From assembly GCA_963716925.1 (NCBI GenBank), contig CAVQUX010000010.1:1178001-1242000 (forward strand): DNA of 64,000 bases, read 5' to 3'. The stretch is from DAISKN01 sp963716925. GTDB taxonomy: Bacteria; Acidobacteriota; Vicinamibacteria; Marinacidobacterales; SMYC01. The notes under the pieces were generated by a model. The model had not been told where the DNA came from. It saw only the letters and a program-made list of their open reading frames with translations, and did no database searches. Positions 61,026 through 64,000 of the stretch are shown here, piece by piece; positions within the stretch are counted from its first letter, which is position 1; each line of letters starts with the position of its first letter. A program made the position numbers and the translations under genes.

Positions 61026-63808
61026 CTAGAAGTGGAACTTCACTCCGATCATCGCCCGCATCGGGTCGATAAAGGTGTTCTGGGCACCAAAGTTCTCACT
61101 GAAGAAATTCCGGGTGATGATGCTCTCTTCGGCCTTCTCCTGGCCGAGATTCAGGATATCGGCAAGGAGTTCGATCCTGCGCTCTCCTGCAAAATGGAAG
61201 ATTTTGGAGATGCGCAGATCGAGGAGCGTCTGAGGTTGAAGTCTGTAGGATCCCAGAGGCTCGGTGTAGATCTGCCGCGTTCCCTGCGGAAGCGAGACGT
61301 TCGCTTGAGGCCCGTACGGCTTGCCCGTGAGGTACTGGAAGGCAGCGCCAATCAGTATGTCGACGTTCGGAATCTCATAGGCCGTCTGCACCCGGAACAT
61401 ATGGGTCCGATCGTTGAGCAGATTCCCCGTGGCTAGGATCAGGTCATTGGGATCCCTTCCGAAGTTCGCTCGCGAGCCCCCGAAGGCGGCAGTCGTCTGA
61501 GAGACGTTGGCGCTGGTGGGGCCGACGCCGTTGGAGGTGATGAGCCCTTCGGCTTTGGAGAGAGTGTACGAGACGACCGCCTGCCACCGATCCGACCAGC
61601 GCTTGTTGAAGGTGAGGACGAAGCCGTTGTACTCCGTGAAATAGCCGTCCGGATTGGTGAGCTGGAAGACCCGCGCGTCGGGATCGCTGAGGAGCGGACG
61701 AGTTTCGATGCTGCGACCATCCGGAAGAATCGCGGTTCCCGTCCCGTATTGACCGACGATATCCGTGAAGCCGGTGTAGTCCCGGCCTTTCTTGTAAACG
61801 TAGGTCATACCTATGCCGATGTCGGGCGCGAGCTCGCGGTCGAAGCCAATCGAGACCTGATCCGTGTGGGGCGCCACCGTGTCTGGATTAACGCTCAGAT
61901 TGGCTACCGGATCGGTGACGGCAGACAATGTCGGTGTACCCTCCCGTTGCCGGGTCGAAGTACGCCAGCGTAGTTGGGGTGAGGCCCGGATGAACGGTTG
62001 AAAGCTCGCCCGTAATCATTCCCTGGACGAATCGCCCGTAGTTGCCGCGCAGGAGCGTTTTTCCATCCTCCGTCAGCTTGAAATTGAACCCCAGGCGCGG
62101 GGAGATATTGGTCCAGGTGAACAGATCACCGAGTCCCTGGATATCGGTGCCGAGCTCCTCTCCGGTGGGACCCCGACCGGGGATGTCCTGGCTGATCGCC
62201 TGGTTCCGATCGAAGCGAATTCCCAAGCTGAGCGTCAACCGATCGTTCGGACGAATCACGTCTTCGGCGAAGAGACCGAGATCCTTGAACTGCCCTCCAT
62301 AGGTGTAGGGATCCCGGAAATACGCATAGTCCGGTTCGCCCGCGTAGTCGTAGTAGTGGGCGCCGCCCGGATACAAGTAGAAGTGTGCGGCTCTGCCCGT
62401 TCACCCATTGAAGTCCGAACTTGAAGTCGTGGTCGCTTCCGATGAAGTCGGTCGCGTAGTGACTCAACTTCGCGTTGAATGCCCAACGGGACTGAGTGAA
62501 CGAGCCGTTAATATAGGAACCTCCGCTCGCGAGCCCGGTGTCGAGGTCCCGATGCCAGGCCTGGGTCAGGTCGGGATTATTCGCTCGCGCGTAATCGTTC
62601 GGAGAGACGAACCCCGAGAATCGGGCATCCCAGTATGTGTTCGGTGATACGACCTGGACGAGGTTCGCGACCGTCGTCGAGGGGTTGTGCCCGCCGTAGC
62701 TCACGACGGTCGCGAACGGATCGGAGAAGCTGGGAGTGTCGGGAATATCCCAATAGTCGTCGTGGTAGTTGTGCATGAACCTCAAACTGTCGGTGATCTG
62801 CCAGTTGACCTTCCAGAAGACACGATCCGCTTCCCAATGCCTGGGACCCGCTGGGTCGACACCGGGCTGGGCATCGAAATCCCTCTGATACTGGTAGCCA
62901 CCGAAGATCCAGAGCTTGTCTTTGATGATCGGGCCGGCGGCGTGCACCGTCAGGTCCCGATACTGCACGCGGTTGAATCCGGTTTCCCCCTCGGGACAGT
63001 CGCAGGGAAGCTTGATGGGAGAGCTCGTGAGCCAGTCGGGCTGCGCGAAGTAAGAGAAATCGGCCTGATAGTCGTTTCCGCCTTGCTTGGTCACGACGTT
63101 GAAGACCGCCCCCTGGACGTTGCCGTATTCCGCCGAGGCACCGAGGGCGACGGCTTCCACCTCCTCGATGACATCGGTATCGGGATAGGGCCAGGCCCCG
63201 CCTCCCACCGGGGAAGTGAAGTCCGTGCCATCCATCAAGTAAACGTTGTCATTCGTCGAGGATCCGAAAGCGGTCATCCCCGCCGCGCTCGCGCTCGTTG
63301 GGCTGTTCGCCGAAACACCCGGCGCCCACTTGAGGAAGTCGAACATGCTGAACCGGCGAACGGGAGTGTTCTCCACCACCTCGCTCGTGAAGTTTGCGGA
63401 GACTCCCGATTTCCGGGTATCGACGATCGGGCTTTCTCCCGTCACCGTCACCGTCTCCTCGAGGGAGCTGAGCTTCATGTTGACTTCGCGCTCCGTGGTT
63501 CCGCCCACCGCTACTCGCATTCCCTCTTCGGTGTAGGCGCCGAAACCTGTAATGGTGATGCTCAGCGTATAGGCCCCCGGGGCAAGGTTCGGAAATCGGA
63601 ACTGGCCCTTTTCGTTCGTCACCTGGGTGGAAGGTCCACTCGGTAACGCGGGAGAGGTAATCGTGACCGTAGCGCCCGGTAGGACGCCGCCTGACTCGTC
63701 TCTCACGGTTCCGATGATGGTTCCCGTAATGACCTGGGCCGATGCCGGGATCGAAACCATCACCGTCGCCGCGAGAGCAAGACACGTTACGAAACGGATG
63801 GATTTCAT
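61026..63808 (-). pseudogene. TonB-dependent receptor, Oar-like, broken by two frameshifts
   Basis: Outer-membrane receptor of about 926 residues if repaired. ATG 63808 follows GAGGTGA; the signal peptide is RFVTCLALAATVMVSIPASA. A carboxypeptidase-regulatory-like domain (residues ~24-105, TGTIIGTVRDESGGVLPGAT) and the plug follow, then the barrel. The barrel leaves frame 1 after FGLQWVNG near 62400, continues in the next frame with AAHFYLYPGGAHYYDYAGE to TDIV near 61930, and in the third frame to the end with MIGVKFHF. Each junction needs removal of one base. Either two true inactivating mutations or consensus errors. Confidence 0.85.
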
Positions 63809-63853
63809 GCTCACCTCGCTGGTAGGACTGGGACTGGATTGCATACGAAGCTG

Positions 63854-63867
63854 ACCGTCCGGTCGGT
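63854..63867. promoter_or_regulatory. TetR-box-like palindrome upstream of the TonB receptor gene
   Basis: ACCGTCCGGTCGGT has six of seven symmetric pairs matching, close to the perfect palindrome ACCGACCGGTCGGT typical of TetR-family operators. It is 46 bases upstream of the receptor ATG, where a repressor would cover the promoter. A weak start (GGAGGTG at 63961-63967, then TTG or ATG) on the + strand at the window edge could begin a divergent gene. Confidence 0.45.
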
Positions 63868-64000
63868 TGACTTCCTTGACAGACGGAGCAAATCGCGTTC
63901 CAGCGCGGGATTCTATCTAAGTGCCTGTTTCGAAAGCAACTTCGAAACGGAGCTCGCGCCGGAGGTGTTCAAGATTTTGGATGCAGCTCCAAGCGCATGG

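Overview
The window is a high-GC bacterial chromosome segment. Several gene types point to an Acidobacteriota-like lineage: an orphan MacB/FtsX permease of the acidobacterial ADOP type, a carboxypeptidase-domain TonB receptor, a sulfatase fused to TPRs, and a PSD1 (DUF1587/1592/1588/1585)-DUF1552-ankyrin cluster. This is judged by eye from translated sequence. No database search or tree was possible, so the phylum call is an inference.

Bases 1-27330 hold the transcription and translation superoperon on the + strand: rpoB (5' end outside the window), rpoC, the str group (rpsL, rpsG, fusA, tuf) and the complete S10-spc-alpha series from rpsJ to rplQ, with secY, adk, map and infA embedded. Gene order is standard and many neighbours overlap by ATGA, GTGA or similar. 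A promoter with a perfect -35 lies between rpoC and rpsL. The notable deviation is fusA, whose reading frame is broken by one extra base. tuf uses codons unlike its neighbours except at its 3' end.

Bases 27331-36512 are mixed: an ADOP permease that converges on rplQ with a 3-base gap, a degraded tyrosine recombinase next to a DUF433/DUF5615 toxin-antitoxin pair, an intact EF-G-like paralogue, a divergent PilM/PilN/PilO-P set of three genes, and an exported coiled-coil protein. Bases 36676-42601 (minus strand) form a three-gene unit behind a good promoter: a cytochrome-like PSD1 protein, a Tat-exported DUF1552 protein and a periplasmic ankyrin-repeat protein.

Bases 42760-64000 are mainly metabolic and regulatory: class I aminotransferase plus 2-hydroxyacid dehydrogenase, an AhpD-like protein, a Ser/Thr kinase with WD40 repeats, SixA, a short glucan phosphorylase, GNAT, a GabT-like class III aminotransferase, an amidohydrolase, ThiI, a membrane glycosyltransferase, a YdeI remnant, an Rpn-type nuclease, the sulfatase-TPR protein, a UUCG terminator, and a TonB receptor broken by two frameshifts with a TetR-like palindrome upstream.

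Two intergenic repeat families recur. One is built of 8-base CGCAAAGR units (rpoB-rpoC and before the amidohydrolase). The other is a GC-rich hairpin element that sits in one orientation just upstream of three unrelated genes (tuf, DUF1552, AhpD-like). No rRNA, tRNA or CRISPR array was seen.
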